This document shows positions 38,804-49,433 of a stretch of 64,000 nucleotides of DNA, piece after piece. Within the stretch, counting starts at the first letter, position 1. Every line of letters starts with the position of its first letter. Position numbers and translations under genes: made by a program. The stretch covers positions 26,399-90,398 of the forward strand of contig JALFCF010000005.1 of assembly GCA_022771205.1 (NCBI GenBank), given 5' to 3'. The notes beneath the pieces were generated by a model. The model was not told the origin of the DNA. It worked only from the letters and a program-made list of their open reading frames with translations, and ran no database searches. Origin of the DNA: Mycoplasmatota bacterium (GTDB lineage: Bacteria > Bacillota_I > Bacilli_A > RF39 > UBA660).

Positions 38804-39568
38804 ATGTATAAGATATCTAACTTTACAAATAACGATGATGTAAAAATATTAAAAGAACTAGGACCATTTAAGGTGATTGAATATGTAAAAGATTTGAGTG
38901 TAACTCCTCAAACAGCACAAATATGCTACTTTAGTAATTTAATGAATGTAAGAAAAAGACAAGTAATATGTAATCTAGCTAAATCATCTATAACCATACA
39001 AGCAGGCGCTATGCAATGGATGATAGGAGACGTAAATGCAACTACAGGAATTAAAGGTGCAGGAGATTTGTTTTCTAAAATGGTAAGAGGAAAAGTTACA
39101 GGTGAATCAGCTATAAAACCAGAATACGTTGGAACTGGAGAAATAGTACTAGAACCAACATACAAACATATTTTATTACTCAACCTAGAAGAATGGAACA
39201 ATTCAATTGTATTAGATGACGGATTATTTCTAGCATGTGAATCCTGTTTAAAACAAAAAGCAGTAATGAGAAATAATATTTCTTCCGCAGTAGCAGGAAA
39301 TGAAGGTTTATTTAATCTAGGAATAGAAGGTAAAGGTGTTCTATGCTTAGAATCCCCATGTCCTCAAGAAGAGCTAATTGAAATAGAGTTAGAAAATGAT
39401 GTTATAAAAATAGACGGAAATATGGCTATTGCATGGAGTGGAAGCTTAGAATTTACAGTAGAAAGATCAGGAAAAACATTAATTGGGTCTGCTGCTTCAG
39501 GAGAAGGATTAGTAAATGTATTCCGAGGAACAGGTAAGGTGTTAATCGCACCTGTAGATAAAATGTAA
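38804..39568 (+). CDS. AIM24 family protein
   Basis: SITIQAGAMQWMIGDVNATTGIKGAGDLFSKMVRGKVTGESAIKPEYVGTGEIVLEPTYKHILLLNL. Confidence 0.88.
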   Translation: MYKISNFTNNDDVKILKELGPFKVIEYVKDLSVTPQTAQICYFSNLMNVRKRQVICNLAKSSITIQAGAMQWMIGDVNATTGIKGAGDLFSKMVRGKVTGESAIKPEYVGTGEIVLEPTYKHILLLNLEEWNNSIVLDDGLFLACESCLKQKAVMRNNISSAVAGNEGLFNLGIEGKGVLCLESPCPQEELIEIELENDVIKIDGNMAIAWSGSLEFTVERSGKTLIGSAASGEGLVNVFRGTGKVLIAPVDKM

Positions 39569-39669
39569 AAGGATAGTTTAAAAAGAGATAAAACTATGCT
39601 AAAATCATAAGTATTCTTCTAGCAGCAATTGGACTAATTTCATTAATATATACTCAAATAACTCAAAAT

Positions 39670-39876
39670 ATGTTCAGTAGTTTCGATTGTATTGCTATAG
39701 TACTAAGTACTGGAATATTTTATCTTAATTTATTAGCAGAAAAAAGACACGTAGAATTTTTAAAAGCAAAAAAACAAAAGACTGTTAAAAAGAGAAAATC
39801 AAATAAAACTACAACAAAAAAAAGAAAAGTAATAACACTTTTCTTTTTTTTAACTATAATTTTTAATATTTCTTAA
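39670..39876 (+). CDS. Small Lys-rich membrane protein; true 5' end probably further upstream
   Basis: Frame open upstream to about 39590 encoding a TM segment (KIISILLAAIGLISLIYTQITQN) without a canonical in-frame start. Confidence 0.4.
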   Translation: MFSSFDCIAIVLSTGIFYLNLLAEKRHVEFLKAKKQKTVKKRKSNKTTTKKRKVITLFFFLTIIFNIS

Positions 39877-40290
39877 AGTTTCTCTTTTAATATCTCTTTC
39901 TTTTATAGACTCCCTCTTATCGTAACTTTTTTTACCACGACAAACCCCTAAAGATACTTTCAAAATATTATTCTTAAAATATAATTTAATTGGAATAAGT
40001 GTTAACCCTTTAACATGTACTGCCTCTTCCAACTTCTTAATTTCTTTTTTGTGAAGTAATAATTTACGATTACGAACTTCTTCATGATTAAACAAATTTC
40101 CTTCTTTATATGTTGCCACAAACATATTTAACAAATAAACTTCATGGTTTCGAATAATACCATAGCAATCTTTAATATTACAATTGCCTTGACGGATAGA
40201 CTTAATTTCTGTGCCTGTCAAAACAATACCAGCCTCATATATATCATCGATAAAATAATCATGATATACTTTTCTATTTAAAATTTCCAT
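39850..40290 (-). CDS. smpB: SsrA-binding protein SmpB
   Basis: NRKVYHDYFIDDIYEAGIVLTGTEIKSIRQGNCNIKDCYGII...YDKRESIKERDIKRE. Confidence 0.97.
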   Translation of the reverse strand: MEILNRKVYHDYFIDDIYEAGIVLTGTEIKSIRQGNCNIKDCYGIIRNHEVYLLNMFVATYKEGNLFNHEEVRNRKLLLHKKEIKKLEEAVHVKGLTLIPIKLYFKNNILKVSLGVCRGKKSYDKRESIKERDIKRETLRNIKNYS

Positions 40291-40294
40291 TTAA

Positions 40295-41488
40295 TCAACT
40301 CCTACTAAGTCCCCATTTAAGATCTGAATATTTTGAACTTACTACTGCTTTATATTCATCATAATAATTTTGATAATTTAAAAGAATAGAATCATCAAGC
40401 TTTGAATATGGATACACCTTAAAAGAACGTTTCTTTCCATAATTAGAATCAGTATAAATAAGTTCAGTTCTAGGACTATCAACAGTAACTATACTTTCTG
40501 TATCTGTTTCCACTTTATTTATTGTAACTTCCATCATTAATCCTGTCAATCTTTCAATTCCCTCTTGATCAGATATAAAATTACCTAAAGAATAAATAAC
40601 TAATGTTTTTCCATTATTAATATATTCAATTGGCTCTACAACATGAGGATGCGTACCAATAATTAATTGTACACCTAAAGATGACAAATAATTAGCTATT
40701 TGCTGTTGTTCACTGCTAACTCCCATAGAATATTCTGTTCCCCAATGCATTGCAACAATAACTATATCAACCTTATCTTTAACTTTCTCAATATCATTTT
40801 TTACTTTCTCTGGTGAATAAACATTATTTAAATATTCTTTGCCATCCGGTGTTTCTAACCCATTCGTCCATGTAGTATAAGAAAAAAAAGCATATTTTAT
40901 ACCATTACATTCATAGACTCTTATTTTTTCTCTTTCCTCAGCAGATTCACGTTGACCATCCCATACAACATTTGTTTGTTTAGACCAATAATTTACCGAA
41001 TGAAGAACTCCTCTTTCACCTTTATCCATAGTATGATTTGTAGCCAAAGAAACTAAATTAAATCCTGCATCAACAAAAGCATCTCCTACTTCATCGGGTG
41101 AATTAAATAACGGATAGTTAGAATAACCCAAATCTGCTCCACCTAAAATAGTTTCTTGATTATAATACGCAAGATCATATTGAGAAGATATTGGTTTAAT
41201 ATATTTTAACATAGGTTTAAAATCATAACTCCCATCTGCATTTTTAGCATCTTCATAAATCGCACTATGAATTAAAGCATCACCAACCATAAATAAATCA
41301 AAACTATACTTTTTAGGAGTTTTATGTTTATTCTCAACCACTCTATGATTATCACTAGACTTATTATTTGAATTAAAAAAAGAAAAGTTAGAAAAACATA
41401 TTAAAACAATAGAAATAGAAAATAAAATAATACAAACAATACTTACTTTCGCTTTTAGTTTTAACTTTCTAACTTTTCTTACCGCCAT
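40295..41488 (-). CDS. CapA-family metallophosphatase-like protein
   Basis: DLFMVGDALIHSAIYEDA, LVSLATNHTMDKGERGV, VAMHWGTEYS, IIGTHPHVVEPIE. Confidence 0.92.
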   Translation of the reverse strand: MAVRKVRKLKLKAKVSIVCIILFSISIVLICFSNFSFFNSNNKSSDNHRVVENKHKTPKKYSFDLFMVGDALIHSAIYEDAKNADGSYDFKPMLKYIKPISSQYDLAYYNQETILGGADLGYSNYPLFNSPDEVGDAFVDAGFNLVSLATNHTMDKGERGVLHSVNYWSKQTNVVWDGQRESAEEREKIRVYECNGIKYAFFSYTTWTNGLETPDGKEYLNNVYSPEKVKNDIEKVKDKVDIVIVAMHWGTEYSMGVSSEQQQIANYLSSLGVQLIIGTHPHVVEPIEYINNGKTLVIYSLGNFISDQEGIERLTGLMMEVTINKVETDTESIVTVDSPRTELIYTDSNYGKKRSFKVYPYSKLDDSILLNYQNYYDEYKAVVSSKYSDLKWGLSRS

Positions 41489-41489
41489 A

Positions 41490-43607
41490 CTACAACTTCC
41501 TTACTATCTCAAAATCAATTGTTTTTTCATCTTTAGAAGCACGAACAACTTTGATTAAAACTCTCTCTCCTATTGTATATTTCACATGACTTCTCTCACC
41601 AGTTAAAGTCATATGTTCTTCATCATAATAAAAGAAATCCTTCATATCACGAAGTGGCACTAAACCTTCAATCAAATTATCAAGTTCAATAAACATACCA
41701 AAACTAGTCACTGATGAAATCATACCTTCAAACTCCTCTCCAATATGATTTTCCATATATTCTGCCATCTTCATATCTTCCACTTCTCTCTCACAATCAA
41801 CACTAGCTCTTTCACGATCAGAAGAATGTTCAGAAATATAAACTAGTTTTTGCTCCCATTTACGAATAGTACCCATATCTAATTCCTTATTAAATAAATA
41901 TGTTCTAAGCAAACGATGAACTGTTGTATCCGGATATCTTCTAATTGGTGAAGTAAAATGTGTATAACATTGACTAGCAAGCCCATAATGTCCCAAATTT
42001 TCAGGACGATAAACTGCCTTTTGCATACTGCGAAGCAATAAACTAGATAATATCTTAAATTCTGGTTTATCTTCTAAACATTTAATAATTCTTTGAACAG
42101 TTTTAGGACTAGTATCCTTTAAATCACCAGGTATTTGATAACCAAGACTACCAACAAAGCTTAAATAGCTTCTTAATTTTTCTTCTTTTGGAACTTCATG
42201 AACACGATAAATAAAAGGTAGTGACATAAAATAAATATGAGTTGCAACACATTCATTAGCAGCAATCATAAAATCTTCGATTAATTTTTCACCAGTTCCT
42301 CTATCCCTAAGAACAACTTCCGTAGGTTTACAATTTTCATCTACTAATATTTTAGCTTCATCAACTTCAAAATCAATATAGCCACGTCTTATTTTCATTT
42401 TTCTTAAAATATCAGCTAGTTCTGCCATTAATCGTAAAGAGTGTTCATAAGGTTCATAACCTTCAGGAATTTCATTTTTCTCTAAAATACTATTAACTTT
42501 CTTATAAGTCATTTGAATTCTAGAACGAATTACACTTGGAAATATTTCATAATCAAGTTGTCTGCCTTCATGATCGAACTCCATAATACAAGAAATGGCT
42601 AAACGATCAACGTTAGGATTCAATGAACAAATACCATTAGAAAGTTCATGTGGAAGCATTGGAATAACACGATCAACTAAATAAACACTAGTTCCACGTT
42701 CCATTGCTTCATTATCAAGAGGACTTCCCTCTTTTACATAATAACTAACATCAGCGATATGAACTCCTAATTTATAGTGACCATTACTCATTCTCTCAAT
42801 TGAAATAGCATCATCAATATCCTTTGTATCATCTCCATCAATAGTAAAAATCTCCATATTACGTAAGTCTCTACGTCCTATCATATCAATATCTCTAACT
42901 TCCATAGGAAGATTCTTAACTTCTTCTTTTACTTCAATAGGAAACTCTGTATTTATTTTATACTTATAAACAATAGATAAAATATCAACACCAGGATCAT
43001 TCTTATGACCAATAATTTCTACTACTTTACCAGAATATTTGAAATTATTATTAAGTTTTTTTATAAGCTCAACTACCACTTTATGTCCATCAACTGCATT
43101 TAAAGAATTTTCTCTAGAAACTTCTATATTTAATTTAATTTTAGAATCATCTAAAGTAATGTGTCCTTTTCCTTTTTCATCAAAATTAATCTCACCAATA
43201 TATCTTTCAACTTGACGTTTTATTACTTTTAAAATTCTGCCTTCTAGTCTATCCAAATTCATTTTACTAGTAATCTCCACCAAAACAATATCATCATGAA
43301 TAGCACCATTCATATTCTCTGGAGCAATATAAACATCATCTTCCATATTTTCAATCTCGACAAAACCAAAACCCTTTTTATTTGCCCTCAAAGTTCCTTT
43401 TCTTAAATGGCTATCCTCAAGCATCATATATCTTCCCTTATTAGAACAATAAATTACCACTTCATCCTCTAATTTTCGAAGTTCATCACTCAATTCTTTT
43501 ATTTCACTAACTTCTTGTAAATTTAATCTTTCTTGTAACTCATAAATAGTAAGTGCTTTATCACTATTTTTTAATACATCAATTATATTATCTCTCATTA
43601 GTATCAC
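41490..43607 (-). CDS. rnr: Ribonuclease R
   Basis: TIDGDDTKDIDDAISIE, GVHIADVSYYV, GTSVYLVDRVIPMLP, HFTSPIRRYPD, S1 domain. Confidence 0.97.
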   Translation of the reverse strand: MILMRDNIIDVLKNSDKALTIYELQERLNLQEVSEIKELSDELRKLEDEVVIYCSNKGRYMMLEDSHLRKGTLRANKKGFGFVEIENMEDDVYIAPENMNGAIHDDIVLVEITSKMNLDRLEGRILKVIKRQVERYIGEINFDEKGKGHITLDDSKIKLNIEVSRENSLNAVDGHKVVVELIKKLNNNFKYSGKVVEIIGHKNDPGVDILSIVYKYKINTEFPIEVKEEVKNLPMEVRDIDMIGRRDLRNMEIFTIDGDDTKDIDDAISIERMSNGHYKLGVHIADVSYYVKEGSPLDNEAMERGTSVYLVDRVIPMLPHELSNGICSLNPNVDRLAISCIMEFDHEGRQLDYEIFPSVIRSRIQMTYKKVNSILEKNEIPEGYEPYEHSLRLMAELADILRKMKIRRGYIDFEVDEAKILVDENCKPTEVVLRDRGTGEKLIEDFMIAANECVATHIYFMSLPFIYRVHEVPKEEKLRSYLSFVGSLGYQIPGDLKDTSPKTVQRIIKCLEDKPEFKILSSLLLRSMQKAVYRPENLGHYGLASQCYTHFTSPIRRYPDTTVHRLLRTYLFNKELDMGTIRKWEQKLVYISEHSSDRERASVDCEREVEDMKMAEYMENHIGEEFEGMISSVTSFGMFIELDNLIEGLVPLRDMKDFFYYDEEHMTLTGERSHVKYTIGERVLIKVVRASKDEKTIDFEIVRKL

Positions 43608-43693
43608 CTTCTACCATTATTATACCTTATTTTTGTCTATATAACTAGAAATATTTACATATGAAAATAAAGCTCTGTAAAGAGCTTTATACA

Positions 43694-43909
43694 TTATATA
43701 AACATAGATACTAAACAAATAATAAAAAACGCTAATCCTAAAATCCATGTAAGCCTAGTAATAAAAAGTTCAGAACCTCTTTCTTTACGGTGCGTAAACA
43801 ATTCAGAAGTACTTCCAGAAATAATCTGTGCTGCACCTTCAGCCTTACTACTTTGTAATAAAACTATTACAATTAATAAAATTGATATAATTAAGAGCGC
43901 TGTTTCCAT
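43694..43909 (-). CDS. secG: Preprotein translocase subunit SecG
   Basis: SILLIVIVLLQSSKAEGAAQIISGSTSELF; next to rnr. Confidence 0.93.
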   Translation of the reverse strand: METALLIISILLIVIVLLQSSKAEGAAQIISGSTSELFTHRKERGSELFITRLTWILGLAFFIICLVSMFI

Positions 43910-43964
43910 AGCACACCTCCGTTAACAACACTAATATAATAGCATACTTTACTTACCATTGCAA

Positions 43965-44777
43965 CTAACGTAGTAAAATTTTGGCTTTATAATCAGCATA
44001 TTTAGAAATAGAAGAATTATAATCACTTCCTATATCAGATAATACTTCTTGATGAAATGTCCTAGAACCAGAGCATTTTTTTACCCATTCATCTAAAATA
44101 CGTTGTTTATCAGAAGTATAAGCTTCAGTTTTCTTCATTTCATAAGTTAAGAATTTAGCCATAGTAAAATTTAATGTTGAATAATTTAAATCACGCGAAG
44201 TAGTATTAAGTTCATATTTATCAGTATCACACAAATGCATAAAATCATATCCATACAAATAACTTCCTCGATTAATATCCTTAACACAAATATCATGATT
44301 AGATAACTGTTCAAAATCTTCTTCTAAAATTTCCCATGAACTAATCAAATCTCCACAATTATAATCTCCAGGTTCACGAAATTGAGGAGTACCTCTCTTC
44401 TTCTCAGAAGCTAAATTATCAATATAATCCATTACATACCCTATATAAATACCATCACTATTTAGCAATATATCCGTAGGTTGTGTAATACGTTGTAATT
44501 TTAAATTATTTTTAAAATAGCTTGCTTTATCAAATGTCATCAAACCTTTTTGTTTTCTTAAATTAATATCATATTTTAAAATTTTCAGAACTTGATTATT
44601 AAACCTAAAAATATATCCATCATGACCAGCACCTATTTTCTCCAACTCATATACGTTAGGTATAACCTCTGAAGTCCCAGCAATTGTTACTGGAAGTTCA
44701 CCATAAAACTTTTTCCCACTCACAACAATCCCCCCAATAGTTTGACATATTATAACATAAAAGAAAAAAAAAAGCAA
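43965..44777 (-). CDS. Protein-kinase-like protein; start probably an internal GTG
   Basis: IGAGHDGYIFRFNNQVLKILK (Gly loop + Lys), YIGYVMDYID (hinge), HDICVKDINRGSYL...HLCDTDKYE (catalytic-loop/DFG-like). Confidence 0.6.
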   Translation of the reverse strand: MLFFFFYVIICQTIGGIVVSGKKFYGELPVTIAGTSEVIPNVYELEKIGAGHDGYIFRFNNQVLKILKYDINLRKQKGLMTFDKASYFKNNLKLQRITQPTDILLNSDGIYIGYVMDYIDNLASEKKRGTPQFREPGDYNCGDLISSWEILEEDFEQLSNHDICVKDINRGSYLYGYDFMHLCDTDKYELNTTSRDLNYSTLNFTMAKFLTYEMKKTEAYTSDKQRILDEWVKKCSGSRTFHQEVLSDIGSDYNSSISKYADYKAKILLR

Positions 44778-44781
44778 GAGC

Positions 44782-46458
44782 CTATATTCTTTTCAAACTC
44801 TCACTTACTTCCAATTCTAAAACATCAATAGAATTTCTCTCTTTATATTCAACGATACCATCACCAGCTTTTCTACCAACAGTAATCCTTTTAGGAATAC
44901 CAATCAAATCCATATCTTTAAACTTAACACCAGCACGTAAATCACGATTGTCCAAAAGAACCTTTTTTCCACTGCTTTCTAATTCATTATAAATTTTTTC
45001 TGCCAAAGATACTTGTACTTCATCTTTCATATTAGCGACAACAATAGCCACTTCATATGGCGCAAGATCTTTAGAAAATATAATTCCATTATTATCATGG
45101 TGTTGCTCTACATAAGCTGCTAAAATTCTAGCAATACCAATTCCATAACACCCCATAACAACTGGTTTAAGTTTATTATCTTGATCAGTATAATATAATC
45201 CTAATGATTCTGAATATTTTGTACCAAGCTTAAATGTATTCCCGACTTCAATTCCTTTCTTAAAAATTAATTTTCCTCCACAATGAGGACAAATATCTTC
45301 TTCGGTAACCATTCTTAAATCAGCCACTAAATCATATTTAAAATCTCCCAAATTAACATTAATATAATGATAATCAGACTTATTAGCTCCAACTAAAAAA
45401 TCCTTCATAGCTAAAAGTTCATAATCAATTATAACAGGAATACCCAAATCGATAGGACCAGCAAAACCAACTTTCGCATGAGTAATTTGCTCATCTTCTT
45501 CTGGAGTAGCCATAATTACTTCTTTAGCTTTTAATAACTTAACAATTTTTGCTTCATTTAATTCTCTATCACCACGAATCAAAAATGCATAAAACTCTCC
45601 ATCAACTTTATAAATAAGTGTTTTAACTGTGTCAATAGGATTAATTCCATAATGATCATACAAATCTTGTATAGTACCAACATTAGGAGTATGAAGTAAT
45701 TCTTTCATACTATCACCATTTTGATTTAATTCTTTTACTTTTTGACATGCACAAACTTCAACATTAGTAGAATATCCACAACTTTCACAAATAACTAAAA
45801 CATCTTCACCAATATCACAAACGGCTTGAAATTCTTCGGACAAACTACCACCCATTGCTCCAGTATCTGCTTGTACTACTTCATATGTTAACCCAATTCT
45901 TTGAAATATACGATGATATGCTTCAAACATAGCATTATAAGACTGAGAAAGTCCCTCATCATCTTTATCAAAAGTATAAGCATCTTTCATAACAAATTCA
46001 CGAGTCCTAATTAATCCATAACGGCTTCTAGGCTCATCTCTATATTTATTAGCAATCTGATACAAACTAAGCGGCATATCTTTATGAGATTGAATAACAT
46101 CCTTTGCAACTTCAACAAACAATTCTTCATGAGTAGGACCTAATACATAACGTCTATCATAACGATCTGACAAACGAAACATATCATCACCAAACGCTTC
46201 AACACGACCGCTTTTAGCATAAAGTTCTTCAGGAAGGATACTAGGCATTACTAATTCATTAGAGTCAATAGCATTCATTTCTTCTCTAACAATATTTTCA
46301 ATATTTCTAAGGACGATTAATCCCATAGGTAAAAATGAATATATACCACTACCAACTTTTTTTATCATCCCAGCACGAACCAATAAATTTGCACTAATAC
46401 TTTCTTCGTCTTTGACATCTTCCTTCTGTGTAAAAAAGTAACTTCCCTGTAATTTCAT
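44782..46458 (-). CDS. proS: Prolyl-tRNA synthetase (bacterial type with INS domain)
   Basis: LPMGLIVLRNIENIVREEM, GPTHEELF, QIANKYRDEPRSRYGLIRTREFVMKDAYTF, GCYGIGIARILAA. Confidence 0.97.
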   Translation of the reverse strand: MKLQGSYFFTQKEDVKDEESISANLLVRAGMIKKVGSGIYSFLPMGLIVLRNIENIVREEMNAIDSNELVMPSILPEELYAKSGRVEAFGDDMFRLSDRYDRRYVLGPTHEELFVEVAKDVIQSHKDMPLSLYQIANKYRDEPRSRYGLIRTREFVMKDAYTFDKDDEGLSQSYNAMFEAYHRIFQRIGLTYEVVQADTGAMGGSLSEEFQAVCDIGEDVLVICESCGYSTNVEVCACQKVKELNQNGDSMKELLHTPNVGTIQDLYDHYGINPIDTVKTLIYKVDGEFYAFLIRGDRELNEAKIVKLLKAKEVIMATPEEDEQITHAKVGFAGPIDLGIPVIIDYELLAMKDFLVGANKSDYHYINVNLGDFKYDLVADLRMVTEEDICPHCGGKLIFKKGIEVGNTFKLGTKYSESLGLYYTDQDNKLKPVVMGCYGIGIARILAAYVEQHHDNNGIIFSKDLAPYEVAIVVANMKDEVQVSLAEKIYNELESSGKKVLLDNRDLRAGVKFKDMDLIGIPKRITVGRKAGDGIVEYKERNSIDVLELEVSESLKRI

Positions 46459-46474
46459 AATATCCCTCCTAATA

Positions 46475-46685
46475 AAAAAAGAACGATACCCAAGGAGTGC
46501 TCATAGCACGGTACCATCCTTTATTACTTAATTATTTAACGGCTAAACCGGAAGTAAAACTTCACCTAGAAAGGTAGGAATATTATTAGATTATAATTGA
46601 GTTCTCACTATCCTCAAATCACTAATATAAGAGCTAATAATATTATAGTCTTCCCATTGGCTTTAAAAGATTAAAAATAGAATAA
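46475..46685 (-). promoter_or_regulatory. T-box leader of proS (predicted specifier CCU, Pro)
   Basis: Minus strand AAAGGATGGTACCGTGC plus terminator gcac..gtgc/T-run; Stem I-like GAGGATAGTGAGAAC and ATATT-CCU-ACC. Confidence 0.9.
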
Positions 46686-46711
46686 TATAAAAATTAAACA
46701 TTGTCAACCAT

Positions 46712-48058
46712 TTATTTTAAATCATATACATATTTTTTAAATTCAGCTCCCCTTATTTCACATTCTTTATATTGATCCCAAGAAGCTGAAGCAGGACTTA
46801 ATAAAATAACATCACCACTGTCAGATATTTCATAAGCTTTTTTAAATCCATCTTTTAAAAATTCATAACTATATGCAGAAATATTCAACATCCTAGCAAA
46901 CTGTAGAATTCTTTCTCGACACTGCCCTATCGCTATAATACTTTTTACATGTTTTACATAATCAGAAAGTTCAAAGAAATCTTGTCCTCTTTCTAAACCA
47001 CCTAAAATTAATATAGTAGGCTCATCAAAAGAAGATAAAGCTATTTGAGTACACTTAATATTAGTAGCTTCTGTATCATTATAAAATTTACGACCATTGA
47101 CAGTATCAACATATTCTAGTCTATGTTCAACACCTTTAAAATTACGAACAACGTCAACTATTATTTCATCCGAAATATTTAACTCTTTAGCAACCATTAA
47201 TGCAGCCATTACATTTTCTACATTATGTATACCAGCAATTCTAATATCATCTCGACTTAATATCTTCTTATCATAATAATAAATATCTCTACCATCTAAA
47301 TAGCAACCATTAATAGAATTTTCACTAGAAAAGAATTTTTTTACTGACAAAAGACGTTTAGTTTCATCTAAAACATCAGGATTCTCAACATTCAATATAG
47401 CTACATCCTTCTCTGTTTGATTTTTAAATAATTTAGCTTTAACCTTTTTGTACACTTCATAGCTACCAAAGAAATCAATATGTGCAGGACTTAAATTAGT
47501 CATAACCGCAATATTCGGATGAAAAGTAGACAAATTTTCTAATTGCTGACAAGAAACTTCCATAACTACAATATCACCTTCTTGCAGCTGATTTAGAATA
47601 CTCGAAAGAGGATAGCCAATATTTCCTGCCAAAAATGCTCTTTTACCAAAAGCTTCTTTTACAATAGCATAAGTAAGAGATGTAGTTGTTGTCTTACCAT
47701 TTGTTCCTGTAATAGCAACTAATTTTACATTTTTAGGAAACAATCTATAAGCCATTTCTACTTCATTAATAACTTCTATTCCCAATTCCCTAGCCTTTAA
47801 AACATATTTATGATGAATAGGAACACCAGGATTCTTAATCAAATAATCAAAAGATGAATCCAACAAATCATCAGGATGGGATCCAAAAACAAATTTTACA
47901 CCCATTGAGCGTAATTCTTCAATCTTATCTTGATCCTGCAGCTCTTCCTGTTTATTATCATTTAAAACAACTTCATTACCCCTTTGAATTAAAATCTTTG
48001 CCGCTTCATAACCACTTCTAGCAAATCCCAAAATTAAAATTTTTTGATTTTCAAACAT
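46712..48058 (-). CDS. murD: UDP-N-acetylmuramoylalanine-D-glutamate ligase
   Basis: VAITGTNGKTTTTSL, NLSPAHIDFFGSYEVY, EHRLEYV, NDTEATN. Confidence 0.97.
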   Translation of the reverse strand: MFENQKILILGFARSGYEAAKILIQRGNEVVLNDNKQEELQDQDKIEELRSMGVKFVFGSHPDDLLDSSFDYLIKNPGVPIHHKYVLKARELGIEVINEVEMAYRLFPKNVKLVAITGTNGKTTTTSLTYAIVKEAFGKRAFLAGNIGYPLSSILNQLQEGDIVVMEVSCQQLENLSTFHPNIAVMTNLSPAHIDFFGSYEVYKKVKAKLFKNQTEKDVAILNVENPDVLDETKRLLSVKKFFSSENSINGCYLDGRDIYYYDKKILSRDDIRIAGIHNVENVMAALMVAKELNISDEIIVDVVRNFKGVEHRLEYVDTVNGRKFYNDTEATNIKCTQIALSSFDEPTILILGGLERGQDFFELSDYVKHVKSIIAIGQCRERILQFARMLNISAYSYEFLKDGFKKAYEISDSGDVILLSPASASWDQYKECEIRGAEFKKYVYDLK

Positions 48059-48176
48059 ATTATCACCAATACAAGTATACTATAAAGAACTAATTTTGAC
48101 TACTCAAAATAAAGAGAATATATTGAAAGAAAACATATATATATGATATAATGAACGGAGAATAGGAGAGTCGTCT

Positions 48177-49418
48177 ATGAGAATTGTAACCATAACACCA
48201 GAACAATTTGATAGATACGCTAGTAGACACAGATATCGTAATTATTATCAAACTTCAATCTATGGAAATACCATGAGAAAGTTTGGTTTTAATATACACT
48301 TTTTAGGAATTACAGATGACTCAAACACACTAATAGGTGCTTCGCTAATTATATATAGAGAAGTTTTTATGGGACATAAAATAGCCTACGCTCCAAGAGG
48401 AATTTTATTCAATTATGATAATCCCACTCAATTACAAGAATTAGCCGAGAAACTAAAGAAAGTTCTAGGGAAACAAGGATTCATGTTGTTAAAAATCGAC
48501 CCTTATATTCCATCTACTATAAGAAATCACGAAGGAAATATCATGAACTTTAACAACCAAGTAAACCTAATTATGGCTAATTTAAAAAATGCCGGTTTTA
48601 TCCACCAAGGAAGAACTCTATTCTTTGAAGGAGAGAAACCAAGATGGGAATCACTTGTTTTACTAAATAAAGATATTAGAGCATTATTTAACAGTTTTGA
48701 TAAAAGAACAAGACACAAAATTAGAAAAGCTGCAAATTGTGGGATTGAATGTTATAAAGACCCTAGCAAAAATTTGAACACCTTATATAATTTTATTAAA
48801 AAGAAAACACCGAAGCCAATAGAATTTTATAGAGAGTTAGTAAGTAATTTTGGAGAAAACGCAGATGTATATTATGCCAAAATAAATACCGAAGTATATG
48901 TAATTAATAGTAGAAGAGCCTACGAAAGAGAAATGGAAAAAAATGACCAAATAGCTGAAAAAATACAACAAATCGATATTACTCCTGAAGCAAAAAATGC
49001 ACTATTAAACAAAAAGATGGAATCCGACAAATTATTAAATACATATAAAAATAGTATGGTCCAAGCAACAGAACTTCTAAAACAATATCCAAATGGTGTC
49101 GTTATTGCAGGCGCAATAGTAATAAAATATGATAATTCTGCTTTTCTATATATCGATGGATTTGATACCCATTATTCAAATTTAAATCCTAGCTATTTAT
49201 TAAAGTGGAGAATGATAAACGATTATAACAAACAAAAATTCAAATATCTAAACTTAAATGCTGTAGTAGGAGAATTTGAAAGAAAGAATAAGTTTAGTGG
49301 TTTAAATGAAATGAAGTTAGGATTTAATTCTACTATAACTGAATATATTGGAGAATTTGATATAATATTAAATAATTTTACATATAACTTATATAAAAAT
49401 TTTGGAAAAAAACAATAG
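48177..49418 (+). CDS. FemAB/FemX-like peptidoglycan bridge aminoacyltransferase
   Basis: YYQTSIYGNTMRKFGF, YAPRGILFNYDN, YLNLNAVVGEFERKNKFSGLNEMKLGFNSTITEYIGEFD. Confidence 0.9.
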   Translation: MRIVTITPEQFDRYASRHRYRNYYQTSIYGNTMRKFGFNIHFLGITDDSNTLIGASLIIYREVFMGHKIAYAPRGILFNYDNPTQLQELAEKLKKVLGKQGFMLLKIDPYIPSTIRNHEGNIMNFNNQVNLIMANLKNAGFIHQGRTLFFEGEKPRWESLVLLNKDIRALFNSFDKRTRHKIRKAANCGIECYKDPSKNLNTLYNFIKKKTPKPIEFYRELVSNFGENADVYYAKINTEVYVINSRRAYEREMEKNDQIAEKIQQIDITPEAKNALLNKKMESDKLLNTYKNSMVQATELLKQYPNGVVIAGAIVIKYDNSAFLYIDGFDTHYSNLNPSYLLKWRMINDYNKQKFKYLNLNAVVGEFERKNKFSGLNEMKLGFNSTITEYIGEFDIILNNFTYNLYKNFGKKQ

Positions 49419-49433
49419 AAAAAGAGGGTTCAA

